Of a stretch of DNA of 64,000 nucleotides, positions 54,387 through 62,257 are shown one piece after another. Where the stretch lies: the NCBI RefSeq assembly GCF_018024495.1, contig NZ_CP071696.1:310001-374000 (forward strand), read 5' to 3'. Under the pieces are notes generated by a model that did not search any database, was not told the DNA's origin, and worked only from the letters and a program-made list of their open reading frames with translations. This DNA comes from Agromyces archimandritae. GTDB lineage: Bacteria; Actinomycetota; Actinomycetes; Actinomycetales; Microbacteriaceae. Positions within the stretch are counted from its first letter, which is position 1; each line of letters opens with the position of its first letter. Made by a program: the position numbers and the translations under genes.

Positions 54387-56877
54387 GCGTCTCGGCGAGG
54401 GTCGCACCGGCGATCTTCGCCTCGCTCGCCTCCGCCGCGGTCAGGGTGCGGTCGGCAGCACGGAAGCGCAGTGCGAACAGCACCGACTTCTTGCCCTCGG
54501 GGATGCCGGCGCCGCGGTAGACGTCGACGAGCCGCAGCTCTTCGAGCAGGGGCCCGGCGCCCGTGCGGACGGCCTCGGCGACGTCTGCGGCCGGCACCGT
54601 CTCGTCGACGAGCATCGACAGGTCCTGCGTCGCCGCAGGGTACGTCGACAAGGCGGCGGCCTCGATCGTGCGGGCCGCGAGCTCGATGACCCGATCGAGG
54701 TCGAGTTCGGCGACCGCGACGACGCGCGGGAGGTCGGCCTCCTCGGCGAGTTCCGGCAGGAGCTCGCCGGCGAAGCCGACGGGGACGTCTGCGACCCGGA
54801 GTTCCGCGGTGCGGCCCGGGTGCATGGCCCGGTGGCCGCCTTGCACGATCTCGATCTCGGCGCCGACGGCACGGCCGATGGTGCGCACGGCCTCGAGGGC
54901 GTCGGCGATGCCGGCCGGAACGGCGGCGATGCCGGGCTGCTTCGGCGTCCGCTCGCCCGTGAGCAGCACGCCGATGCGGCGCGGCTGCGGCGGGATCGAC
55001 GCCTCGAGCTCGGCGATCGTCTCGTCGGAGGGGCGGACGGCGGCCGGCGGCACGGTCGCCGTGCCGTACTCGCGGCCGGCCTCGGGCCGGAACACGAGGC
55101 CGGTCTCGAAGATCGCCAGGTCCGTGAAGCCGCGCGAACGGTTGCGGCGTGCGACCTCGATGAGCCCCGGCAGCAGGGAGGTGCGCAGCCACGCCGCCTG
55201 CGCGTCGAGCGCGTTGGCGAGCTTCACCTGGCCGATCGGCGAGCCGTCCGGCGACCCGAACCGGGCGTTGACCGCCTCGGTGAAGAACGGGTACGAGATG
55301 GTCTCGACGAAACCGCTCGCCGCGAGCGCGTTCGAGGTTCCGCGACGCAGGCGCTGCGCGCGCGTCAGGCCCCGCTGCGGGGGTGCGACCGGCAACTCGG
55401 AGGGGATGCGGTCGTAGCCGACGATGCGCGCGATCTCTTCGACGAGCGTCCACTTGTCGGTGAGGTCGGACCGCCAGCTCGGCGGCGTCACGCTCAGGGC
55501 GCCCGCGGCATCCGCCACCTGCGCCCCGATCATCTCGAGGGCGTTGCGCTCCTCCTCGGGCGTGTAGGCGATGCCGACGACGCGCTCGGCGAACCCGGCG
55601 GGCAAGAGGATCGGCTCGGGCCGGGCGGCCGTCACGAGGGTCGAGCCGAGGGCATCCACCGTGCCGCCGGCGAGTTCGACCATGAGCTCGGCGACCCGGT
55701 TGGCCGCGGCGATCGCGACATGCGGGTCGACGCCGCGCTCGAAACGCTTGGACGCCTCGCTCGGCAGCTTGTGCCGGCGCGCCGTGCGCGCGATCGACAC
55801 CGGGTCGAAGGTCGCCGCCTCGATGAGCACGTTGCGGGTTTCGCCCGACAGCTCGGTGGGGCCGCCGCCCATGACGCCGGCGAGGCCGATGGGGCCGGAG
55901 TCGTCGGTGATGAGCAGGTCTTCGGGGTCGAGCGTGCGGGTGACGCCGTCGAGGGTTTCGAGGGTCTCGCCGGGGTTCGCGCGTCGCACGGTGATGCCGC
56001 CGGCGAGCTTGTCGAGGTCGTAGCCGTGGATCGGCTGCCCCAGCTCGAACATGACGTAGTTCGTGATGTCGACGAGGAGCGAGATCGAACGGACGCCGGC
56101 GAGCTTCAGCCGTGCGGTCATCCACGGCGGCGTCGGACGGGCGGCATCCACACCCCGGACGACGCGCGTGACGAACCCGGGCGCGCCGATGTTGCCCCGG
56201 ATCGGGCGCTCGTCGGCGATCTCGACACGGAAGCCCTCCGCCTCGTATGCCGGGACGCGGCCCGCGGGATCGGCGAAGGCGCGGCCGGTGGCGTGCGAGT
56301 ACTCGCGCGCGATGCCGCGGATCGAGAAGGCGTAGCCGCGGTCGGGCGTGACGTTCACCTCGACGGCGGCGTCATCGAGGCCGAGGAGCGCGATCGCGTC
56401 GCTGCCGACCTCCGGGTCGAGGCCGAGGCTCGCCAGGCGCAGGATGCCGTCGTGCTCGTCGCCGAGGCCGAGCTCGCGCACGGAGGCGATCATGCCGTCG
56501 GAGAGGTGCCCGTAGGTCTTGCGGGCGGCGATCGGGAACGGCCCGGGCAGCACGGCGCCCGGCAACGTCACCACGACTTTGTCGCCGGCGAAGAAGTTGC
56601 CGGCGCCGCACACGACCCCGTGCACGGCGGGCCCGCCGTCGGCCGCGGTCTCGCCCTCGGGCGCGACCTGAACCTGGCACCAGCGGATCGTCTTGCCGTT
56701 CTTCTGCGGCTCCTCGACGAACTCGAGCACCTGGCCGACCACGATCGGGCCGGACAGTTCGAAGCGGTGCAGATCCTCCTCCTCGAGCCCGACCGAGACG
56801 AGGGCGGCGTGCACCCCCTCCGGCGTGGCGCCCTCGAGGGGCGTGAACTCGTCGATCCAGCTGAGCGGCGCGCGCAT
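54361..56877 (-). CDS. pheT: phenylalanyl-tRNA synthetase beta subunit
   Basis: An 838-aa beta subunit. The N-terminus MRAPLSWIDEFTPLEGA is standard. An OB-fold tRNA-binding (EMAP-like) domain spans about residues 40-155, B3/B4 editing and B5 domains follow (ISLLVDITNYVMFELGQPIH), and the FDX-ACB tRNA-binding domain is at the C-terminus (LSTYPAATQDLSMLVDE). The ATG overlaps the pheS stop. Its 3' end overlaps the convergent DedA gene. Confidence 0.95.
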   Translation of the reverse strand: MRAPLSWIDEFTPLEGATPEGVHAALVSVGLEEEDLHRFELSGPIVVGQVLEFVEEPQKNGKTIRWCQVQVAPEGETAADGGPAVHGVVCGAGNFFAGDKVVVTLPGAVLPGPFPIAARKTYGHLSDGMIASVRELGLGDEHDGILRLASLGLDPEVGSDAIALLGLDDAAVEVNVTPDRGYAFSIRGIAREYSHATGRAFADPAGRVPAYEAEGFRVEIADERPIRGNIGAPGFVTRVVRGVDAARPTPPWMTARLKLAGVRSISLLVDITNYVMFELGQPIHGYDLDKLAGGITVRRANPGETLETLDGVTRTLDPEDLLITDDSGPIGLAGVMGGGPTELSGETRNVLIEAATFDPVSIARTARRHKLPSEASKRFERGVDPHVAIAAANRVAELMVELAGGTVDALGSTLVTAARPEPILLPAGFAERVVGIAYTPEEERNALEMIGAQVADAAGALSVTPPSWRSDLTDKWTLVEEIARIVGYDRIPSELPVAPPQRGLTRAQRLRRGTSNALAASGFVETISYPFFTEAVNARFGSPDGSPIGQVKLANALDAQAAWLRTSLLPGLIEVARRNRSRGFTDLAIFETGLVFRPEAGREYGTATVPPAAVRPSDETIAELEASIPPQPRRIGVLLTGERTPKQPGIAAVPAGIADALEAVRTIGRAVGAEIEIVQGGHRAMHPGRTAELRVADVPVGFAGELLPELAEEADLPRVVAVAELDLDRVIELAARTIEAAALSTYPAATQDLSMLVDETVPAADVAEAVRTGAGPLLEELRLVDVYRGAGIPEGKKSVLFALRFRAADRTLTAAEASEAKIAGATLAETLTGATIRD

Positions 56878-57917
56878 CAGACCACCATCCCGAACTGCTC
56901 GCTGAAGCGGATATCGCCCTCGATCATGTCGCGCATGTCGGCGACGTCGTTGCGAAACATGAGGGTCCGCTCGAAGCCCATGCCGAACGCGAAGCCCGAG
57001 TACACCTCGGGGTCGATGCCCGCCGAACGCAGCACGTTCGGGTTGACCATGCCGCAGCCGCCCCACTCGATCCAGCGCGCCCCGCCGCGGAAGGTGGGGT
57101 GCCAGATATCGAACTCGGCGCTCGGCTCGGTGAACGGGAAGTAGTTCGGGCGCAGGCGGATCTTCGTGCCCTCGCCGAACATGATGCGGGCGACGTGCTC
57201 CAGGGTGCCGCGCAGATGCGCCATCGTGATGCCCTTATCCACGACGAGGCCCTCGAACTGGCTGAACACGGGCGTGTGCGTCGCGTCGAGCTCATCGGTG
57301 CGGTACGTCTTGCCCGGCGCGAGGATGTAGATCGGCACGTCGCGGCCGAGCATCGAACGCACCTGCACGGGGCTCGTGTGCGTGCGCATCACGAGGTGAC
57401 GCTCGGGCGGGTCGACGAAGAAGGTGTCCTGCATCGCACGGGCCGGATGGTCCTCGTCGAAGTTCAGGGCATCGAAGTTCATCCACTCGTGCTCGAGCTC
57501 GGGGCCGTCGGCGATCTCCCAGCCCATCCCGACGAAGATGTCCGCGATCTCCTCCTGCAGGACCGAGAGCGGATGCCGGGAGCCCGGCCGGCGCACGGTG
57601 CCGAGCTCGGTGACGTCGACCCGTTCGGCTTCGAGGCGCGCCTCGGCCTCGGCGGCGACGATCTCCGCCTCGCGGGCGGCGAACGCCTGGTTCACCCGGC
57701 CGCGTGCACCGCCGACGAGCTTGCCGAGCGCGGCCTTCTGCTCGTTCGGCACCGAGCGCAGCAGGCCGTTCAACCTGGCGAGGGGCGACTTCTCGCCCGT
57801 GTGCTCGGTGCGGACCTGCTTGAGGGCCGCGGAGTCGCCGGCGGCGTCGATCGCGGCGAGGGCCGCCGTGACGGCCGCCTCGACCGCGGATTCGGAGATT
57901 TCAGAGGGCTCGGACAC
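56877..57917 (-). CDS. pheS: phenylalanyl-tRNA synthetase alpha subunit
   Basis: A 346-aa class II synthetase catalytic subunit. Motif 2 lies in FSQFEGLVVDKG with preceding GKTYRTDELDATHTPV, and motif 3 is FGMGFERTLMFRN. An N-terminal coiled coil binds tRNA. The GTG at 57917 is 8 nt behind a TAGACT box, consistent with leaderless transcription. Its stop is at the pheT ATG, forming the usual pheS-pheT operon. No attenuator peptide was found upstream. Confidence 0.95.
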   Translation of the reverse strand: MSEPSEISESAVEAAVTAALAAIDAAGDSAALKQVRTEHTGEKSPLARLNGLLRSVPNEQKAALGKLVGGARGRVNQAFAAREAEIVAAEAEARLEAERVDVTELGTVRRPGSRHPLSVLQEEIADIFVGMGWEIADGPELEHEWMNFDALNFDEDHPARAMQDTFFVDPPERHLVMRTHTSPVQVRSMLGRDVPIYILAPGKTYRTDELDATHTPVFSQFEGLVVDKGITMAHLRGTLEHVARIMFGEGTKIRLRPNYFPFTEPSAEFDIWHPTFRGGARWIEWGGCGMVNPNVLRSAGIDPEVYSGFAFGMGFERTLMFRNDVADMRDMIEGDIRFSEQFGMVV

Positions 57918-57925
57918 GAAGAACG

Positions 57926-57931
57926 AGTCTA
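57926..57931 (-). promoter_or_regulatory. -10 box of pheST
   Basis: TAGACT on the minus strand ends 8 nt before the pheS GTG. No ribosome site lies between, suggesting a leaderless transcript. Confidence 0.45.
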
Positions 57932-58036
57932 CCCGGGTGGGTTTCGGTAAGCGGCACGACCGGTGCGCCCGGGCCGATGGAGCCTATGGCCAACGCTGAG
58001 TCACACGGCGCATAGGCATGAACAGTGAGGCTCATC

Positions 58037-58441
58037 TCAGGGCTGCGGAAGATTCTGCACATGCCATTCACTCAGGTGATTCGTCAACGACCCTGACAGA
58101 CAGAAGGCTGAGGATACCGTCCGAGCGCCAACCCAAGGCCCCTCGACACGAACCACCGAGTCGGAGCGGCGGCACTGAATCACCACTCTGTGCTCGATAC
58201 CGAACTCGTTGATGCCACAGATGCTTTCCGCCCTGTAGTCATCAACCTTCTGAGACCAGCATGACGCAGCGACCGCGATAGCCTCTTGCTCCGCGGAGAT
58301 CGGGCCGACGGAGAGGTCTGCAGCTACTGCGGAGGTGGGAGCGACGGAGATCTCTTCTGCGGAGGCGGGAGCGACAGAAAGCGCGAGGATAGCGACCGCC
58401 GCAGCCCAAGATGCAGTCATCGTGCGTCGGAAAGTTCTCAT
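58037..58441 (-). CDS. secreted protein of unknown function
   Basis: A 134-aa predicted exported protein. A signal peptide (residues about 1-28, MRTFRR followed by a hydrophobic core) ends with PASAEE, a clear signal-peptidase I site. The mature part is ~106 aa with three Cys (in SCWSQ, SICGI and IQCRR) plus one in AFCLS, which could form two disulfides. No known domain is recognised. The ATG has an AGAGGAG ribosome site. The ISL3 element inserted 27 bp upstream of the ATG probably separates it from its native promoter. Composition is less GC-biased than that of neighbours. Confidence 0.65.
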   Translation of the reverse strand: MRTFRRTMTASWAAAVAILALSVAPASAEEISVAPTSAVAADLSVGPISAEQEAIAVAASCWSQKVDDYRAESICGINEFGIEHRVVIQCRRSDSVVRVEGPWVGARTVSSAFCLSGSLTNHLSEWHVQNLPQP

Positions 58442-58467
58442 CGTGTTCTCCTCTTCGTTGAGTTGCT

Positions 58468-58505
58468 TGATAACGGGCTCTTCGGATTTTAGGTGGGGGC
58501 GGGGG
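58468..58505. repeat. left target duplication and left inverted repeat of the ISL3 element
   Basis: The 8-bp direct repeat TGATAACG (58468-58475) is followed by the left terminal repeat starting GGCTCTTCGGATTTTAGGTG at 58476. Across 30 positions the left and right repeats match at 24. An 8-bp duplication is the known ISL3-family hallmark. Confidence 0.9.
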
Positions 58506-59967
58506 TATCGAGGCCGCCGGCGATGAGGAGCATTCTGAGTCTGTAGTTGTCGTAGTTGCGGAATCCGCGGGCGACCCGGCGGGCGAGCTCGATGAGTCCG
58601 TTCACGGCTTCGGTGCCACCGTTGGATGACCGGTTCGTCGCCCAGTACGCGAGGAATGCGTCACGCCACTGGTTCAGTGTCTTCCCGAGCCGGGCGATCT
58701 CCGGGATCGGGCACGAGGGGAATGATCCGAGAACGGCCAGCGCGATCTTGCGTCCCTCCGTGAGGTCTGGGTGCTTGTAGGCGTCGCGGAGTTGCTGAGC
58801 GGCGTGCCAGGCGACTTCGACCTCGATGTGCTCTTCCTGTCGGGCGAACGCGGTTTCGAGTCGGCTCCTTTGCTTGTCGGTGAGTCGGTCTCTTCCGGCG
58901 CGGAGGATGTTGCGGATCCCGTAGAGCGGGTCGCCCTTGCGGCCGCGGTGTCCGAGGGTGTCCTGCTGGACTCGGCGGCGGACCTCGTCAACCGCAGCGG
59001 TGCCGAGCTTGACGACGTGGAACGCATCCAGCACAGCGGTGGCATCGTCGAGCTCGTCGTCGAGGGCCTTCTTGTATCCGGCGAACGGGTCAAGAGCGGC
59101 GATCTTGACGCCGGTCCGGAACTCCGGCGTGCGTTCCTTGATCCAGTCGGCGTATGCCTTCGAGGACCGGCCCGGCACCAGATCGAGCAGCCGCGCCCTG
59201 ACGTGACCGGACGCGTCGCGGGTGAGATCGACCATCCCGGTCAGTTCTTTCGGGCCTCGGCCGCCCTCGGCGACGGGCTTGGTGGAGACGTGGTGCCAGA
59301 GGTGCTCGTCCACGCCGAGCACCTCGACGCCATCGAACCGGCCCGGGTCTTTCTCGCGCCGCTGCAACTCGGCTTCCACGTGCGTCCAGACGGTGCCCCA
59401 CGCGACCCGCAGCTGCCGAGCGACACCGCGCACCGACGCGTTCTCACGTCGCATCTGCGTCACCGCCCAGGCCACCGCGCGGGCCGTCAAGATCGCGTTC
59501 GGGGCGGCAACAGCCGGGTTCTGCTCCGTGAACGCGCGCACCTCGCATCCGTCCTGGCGACACCGCCAGCGGCGCTTTCGCCACCTCACCCGCACCGGCC
59601 GAGTGCCCATCGGGGCGTCCTTCAGAACAAGTGCCTTCCGTCCCGCCGATTCCGCGACCACCCCGCACCCCGGGCAGCCCACCGGCCCCGGCGGCGACTC
59701 GACATCGATGACGAGTACACCGTCACTGCGGTGCTCGACCCCGGTGACGCGGAGCCCGTCGAGCCCGACGAGCAGGTCGCAACGATCACAGTAAGCAGCA
59801 GAGGAACCTGGGCGCGCATCAGCGCAGTGGGTAGCATCGGGCACGGGTCGAGGTCTCCGGACAGACAGGCAGTTTGGTCGCTACCGATCCTCCGGACCTC
59901 GACCCGCCTCACCACGCCACAACACGCCCGCCAAACTCACCCGCCCCCACCCAGACTGCGCAGAGCC
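58476..59967 (-). mobile_element. ISL3-family insertion sequence, 1,492 bp, intact
   Basis: A complete element. The terminal inverted repeats begin GGCTCTTCGG at the left and GGCTCTGCGC (read inward) at the right. One full-length transposase gene fills nearly all of it, and it is bordered by identical 8-bp duplications TGATAACG. Perfect duplications and an uninterrupted transposase indicate a recent insertion. It landed 27 bp upstream of the start of the secreted-protein gene, with its transposase reading toward that gene. Confidence 0.93.
58489..59844 (-). CDS. tnp: ISL3-family transposase
   Basis: A 451-aa DDE transposase of the ISL3 family. N-terminal zinc-finger Cys pairs are in GCPGCG-type VGCPGCGVVAES and RCRQDGCEVRAF, followed by an HTH (VRGVARQLRVAWGTVWTHV). 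The catalytic core includes LGVDEHLWHH (first Asp), AALDPFAGYKKAL (second Asp region) and SNGGTEAVNGLIE (Glu). The C-terminus RVARGFRNYDNYRLRMLL is a family hallmark. The length is normal and there is no frameshift. The stop is 48 nt upstream of the secreted-protein ATG. Confidence 0.95.
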   Translation of the reverse strand: MPDATHCADARPGSSAAYCDRCDLLVGLDGLRVTGVEHRSDGVLVIDVESPPGPVGCPGCGVVAESAGRKALVLKDAPMGTRPVRVRWRKRRWRCRQDGCEVRAFTEQNPAVAAPNAILTARAVAWAVTQMRRENASVRGVARQLRVAWGTVWTHVEAELQRREKDPGRFDGVEVLGVDEHLWHHVSTKPVAEGGRGPKELTGMVDLTRDASGHVRARLLDLVPGRSSKAYADWIKERTPEFRTGVKIAALDPFAGYKKALDDELDDATAVLDAFHVVKLGTAAVDEVRRRVQQDTLGHRGRKGDPLYGIRNILRAGRDRLTDKQRSRLETAFARQEEHIEVEVAWHAAQQLRDAYKHPDLTEGRKIALAVLGSFPSCPIPEIARLGKTLNQWRDAFLAYWATNRSSNGGTEAVNGLIELARRVARGFRNYDNYRLRMLLIAGGLDTPAPT

Positions 59968-59975
59968 TGATAACG
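59938..59975. repeat. right inverted repeat and right target duplication of the ISL3 element
   Basis: The right terminal repeat (59938-59967) ends CAGAGCC, and the second copy of TGATAACG follows at 59968-59975. The flanking sequences outside both copies differ, as expected for a simple insertion. Confidence 0.9.
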
Positions 59976-60290
59976 CAAATCTATGAAGCATCCCTGATTC
60001 GTATCAACACCGACACCAGATGTGGCCAACTTGGCGAGTAGCCGACAACACGGTGAGCCAAAGCCGCTTCCCATGATCTTCCTGCTATCCGCCGCGGGAC
60101 CCGTCGCTCTCGGTCGGGCACGTAGCTGCAGGGGGTCCTCAGAATCGGCGGTGCCACACTTCAAAGCGTGTCCCGGACCCACGGCAACTGTTCGCGGATG
60201 CTCAGACGAGAGTGACGGGCATCAGCTTCCTGTATCCATGCGGAGCCGCCTGCCGAATCTGCCTCCGACCCGTGGCAGACGGTATGGCGT

Positions 60291-60318
60291 GGGCATAGCC
60301 GGATAGCCGGCTATGCCC
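60291..60318. repeat. perfect 12-bp palindromic hairpin
   Basis: GGGCATAGCCGG (60291-60302), loop ATAG, CCGGCTATGCCC (60307-60318). There is no T-tract on either side. It could be the end of a mobile element, a REP-like unit or a terminator for gluD transcripts, which run toward it from 60592. Confidence 0.6.
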
Positions 60319-60423
60319 AGGGATCCAGTCCTGGACGTGTTGACGATTCGGACCGATGCGGTCGAAGCACTCAACTGGTCCGTGTCGGTGGATTCCACGA
60401 ACACCCGGACGGATCACCCTAGC
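60316..60423 (+). pseudogene. IS5-family transposase fragment
   Basis: A short open stretch (about 35 codons) reads VLDVLTIRTDAVEALNWSVS and then VDSTNTRTD before a stop. 'W-x-VSVDST' is the region around the first catalytic Asp of actinobacterial IS5-like transposases, which usually read VSVDSTIVRAHQH. The frame is broken after 36 codons and no other catalytic motif follows in frame. The call rests on this one motif. Confidence 0.4.
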
Positions 60424-60591
60424 TGTACGTGACCGGCAGTGCCGATACTGCTTCATTGCCCGAAGCCAGCATGACACTGCAATCGCGCACTCAACGTGAC
60501 ATAGGCGCCGGTAGCCATGCGCATCGCCCCGCCAAGCCACAATCGCCCTCTGACATTGGGCCGAACCCGTTTGCTCGGCGCTCGAGAGCCC

Positions 60592-61539
60592 TCAGCGCTG
60601 CGTCCCGCCGCCGGGGAGGTAACTCCCGCCACCCGTGGTGTCGGCCTGGTGGGCTGCGGCGTTCGCCTGCGCGACGATCATCATCTGGTTCGGATCGTTC
60701 AGGCTTGGAGCGCCGGCAGCACCGGACCGAGACTGGCCGCGGCGGGCGAGCCAGCGCGCCAACCAGGACAGGAGCAGATTCATGGCGAGGTAGATCACGA
60801 ACGTGACGAGCCAGAACGAGAACTGATACCGGTTGCCGTAGAACGCCGACAAGTTGTTGAGCGTCGCTCGCAGCAGCTCCGGGTACCCGACGATGTAGCC
60901 GAGCGAGGTGTCCTTCAGGAGCACGACGAGCTGGGCGACGATGATCGGCAGCATCTGCCGGAACGCCTGTGGGAATTCGACGAGCAGCTTCGACTGCAGC
61001 GAGCGCATGCCGAGGCTGAGCCCCGCCTCGCGCTGCCCCTTTGGAAGGGCAGCGAGGCCCGCACGAAGAGCCTCGCCGATGAGCGCGCCGTTGTAAACCG
61101 CGAGAGCTGCGACAACCGCCCAATACTCCCCGGTCGAAAAGACCAGCAGGATGAAGAGCATCATGAGCAGCACGGGCATGCCACGGAAGAACTCGATGAC
61201 GACCGTGGTCGGGATCCGCACCCAGCGCGACTCTGCACTGCGCAAGAGCGAGAACACCACGCCGAGAGCGACCGCGAGAACGGCTGCCATTGCCGCCGCC
61301 CGCAGGGTGTTAATCACGCCCTGCCCGATGAAACTCCAAACCTCGGGGTCCGCGAAGATATCCCACCGAGCCTCGTCGAACATCCCCGGAAGCGTGATAC
61401 CGCCGGACTCGCGGGGCGCGTTCAGGGTGATGAACATCCAGAACAGCAGGCCGATGACCGCTGCCCCGGTGATGACTGAGAGCACCCGGGAAAAGACCCG
61501 GGCGCGCGGCCCGGGAGCATCGAAGAGCACGCTGGTCAT
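60592..61539 (-). CDS. gluD: glutamate-type ABC transporter permease (GluD)
   Basis: A 315-aa membrane permease of the His/Glu/Gln/Arg/opine family. About five TM segments follow a short cytosolic N-terminus. The EAA-like loop reads YNGALIGEALRAGLAALPKG and QREAGLSLGMRSLQSKLLV, which contacts the ATPase. The C-terminus is Gly/Gln-rich. The ATG at 61539 overlaps the gluC stop (ATGA). It pairs with GluC as a heterodimeric channel. Confidence 0.88.
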   Translation of the reverse strand: MTSVLFDAPGPRARVFSRVLSVITGAAVIGLLFWMFITLNAPRESGGITLPGMFDEARWDIFADPEVWSFIGQGVINTLRAAAMAAVLAVALGVVFSLLRSAESRWVRIPTTVVIEFFRGMPVLLMMLFILLVFSTGEYWAVVAALAVYNGALIGEALRAGLAALPKGQREAGLSLGMRSLQSKLLVEFPQAFRQMLPIIVAQLVVLLKDTSLGYIVGYPELLRATLNNLSAFYGNRYQFSFWLVTFVIYLAMNLLLSWLARWLARRGQSRSGAAGAPSLNDPNQMMIVAQANAAAHQADTTGGGSYLPGGGTQR

Positions 61540-62183
61540 CGCTGCACCACCCACTTGCGCTCGAGCTGGTTCGCGATCAGGCCGAGCGGCACCGTGATCA
61601 CAAGATAGAAGAAAGCGATACCTAGCAGAATCGGTATTACTGCGCTGCCATTGTTATTCGCGAGTTTGCTTCCGATCGCGAATAGCTCGACGACGAAGAA
61701 TGCGCTCGCAACTGAGGTGTTCTTCGTGAGCGCGATGAAGACGTTGATGAGCGGCGGGATCGTCATGCGGAAGGCCTGCGGCAGGATGACGAGCGTCACC
61801 GACTGGCGGAAGCCGAGGCCGAGGCTGCGGGCAGCCTCGGCCTGCCCGATCGCCACGCCGTTGATGCCGCTGCGCAGCGCCTCTGCGACGAACGGCGAGG
61901 TGTACACCGCGAGCCCGATGAGGGCAGCAACCATGTACGGCAGCTTCGAGCCGAGCAACGGCAATACGAGCGCACAGAAGAACAGCACGATCGTCAGCGG
62001 GGTATTCCGCACGATCTCGGTGTACACCGTACCGATCACACGTAGCGTCGCCACGGGCGAAATACGCATGGCCGCGACGACCGTGCCGAGCACGAGCGCA
62101 GCTACGCCGCTCACGACGAGCAGGAACAGCGTCTGCCCGAAGCCCTGCAGGTAGAGCGGCAGATTGGCGATGATGACGTCCAC
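61536..62183 (-). CDS. gluC: glutamate-type ABC transporter permease (GluC)
   Basis: A 215-aa membrane permease with about five TM segments. The EAA loop region is YTSPFVAEALRSGINGVAIG and QAEAARSLGLGFRQSVTLVI, followed by LPQAFRMTIPPLINVFIALTKNTS, typical of polar-amino-acid permeases. The GTG at 62183 follows a strong hairpin after gluB. It acts with GluD. Confidence 0.9.
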   Translation of the reverse strand: MDVIIANLPLYLQGFGQTLFLLVVSGVAALVLGTVVAAMRISPVATLRVIGTVYTEIVRNTPLTIVLFFCALVLPLLGSKLPYMVAALIGLAVYTSPFVAEALRSGINGVAIGQAEAARSLGLGFRQSVTLVILPQAFRMTIPPLINVFIALTKNTSVASAFFVVELFAIGSKLANNNGSAVIPILLGIAFFYLVITVPLGLIANQLERKWVVQR

Positions 62184-62210
62184 GCCGAATCCCTTCTCAG
62201 GATGGGGACA

Positions 62211-62250
62211 GGCTCGACCCGGGCCGGATCACTCCGGCCCGGGTCGAGCC
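62211..62250 (-). promoter_or_regulatory. perfect 18-bp intergenic hairpin between gluB and gluC
   Basis: GGCTCGACCCGGGCCGGA (62211-62228), loop TCAC, and its exact reverse complement (62233-62250). It starts 8 nt after the gluB stop. Without a T-run, it may protect the 3' end of gluB mRNA or partly terminate, giving more binding protein than permease, as known for many ABC operons. Confidence 0.7.
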
Positions 62251-62257
62251 TGGATGA

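Larger units (their letters stand above)
59976..60591. other. decayed accessory DNA between the ISL3 element and gluD
   Basis: About 616 bases with no intact gene; base composition is more balanced than in the surrounding core genes. It holds a probable IS5-type transposase remnant at 60316-60423 and a perfect 28-nt palindromic hairpin at 60291-60318. Other short frames show no recognisable protein. It probably also contains part of the pre-insertion upstream region of the secreted-protein gene at its left end. Confidence 0.6.

Noticed and set aside
54052..57144. Plus-strand frame of 1,030 codons
   Set aside because: Antisense shadow of pheT and pheS, which are both complete with clear motifs.
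60202..60540. 112-codon minus-strand frame upstream of the IS5-like remnant
   Set aside because: No recognisable protein, no ribosome site, and it overlaps the palindrome and the transposase fragment.
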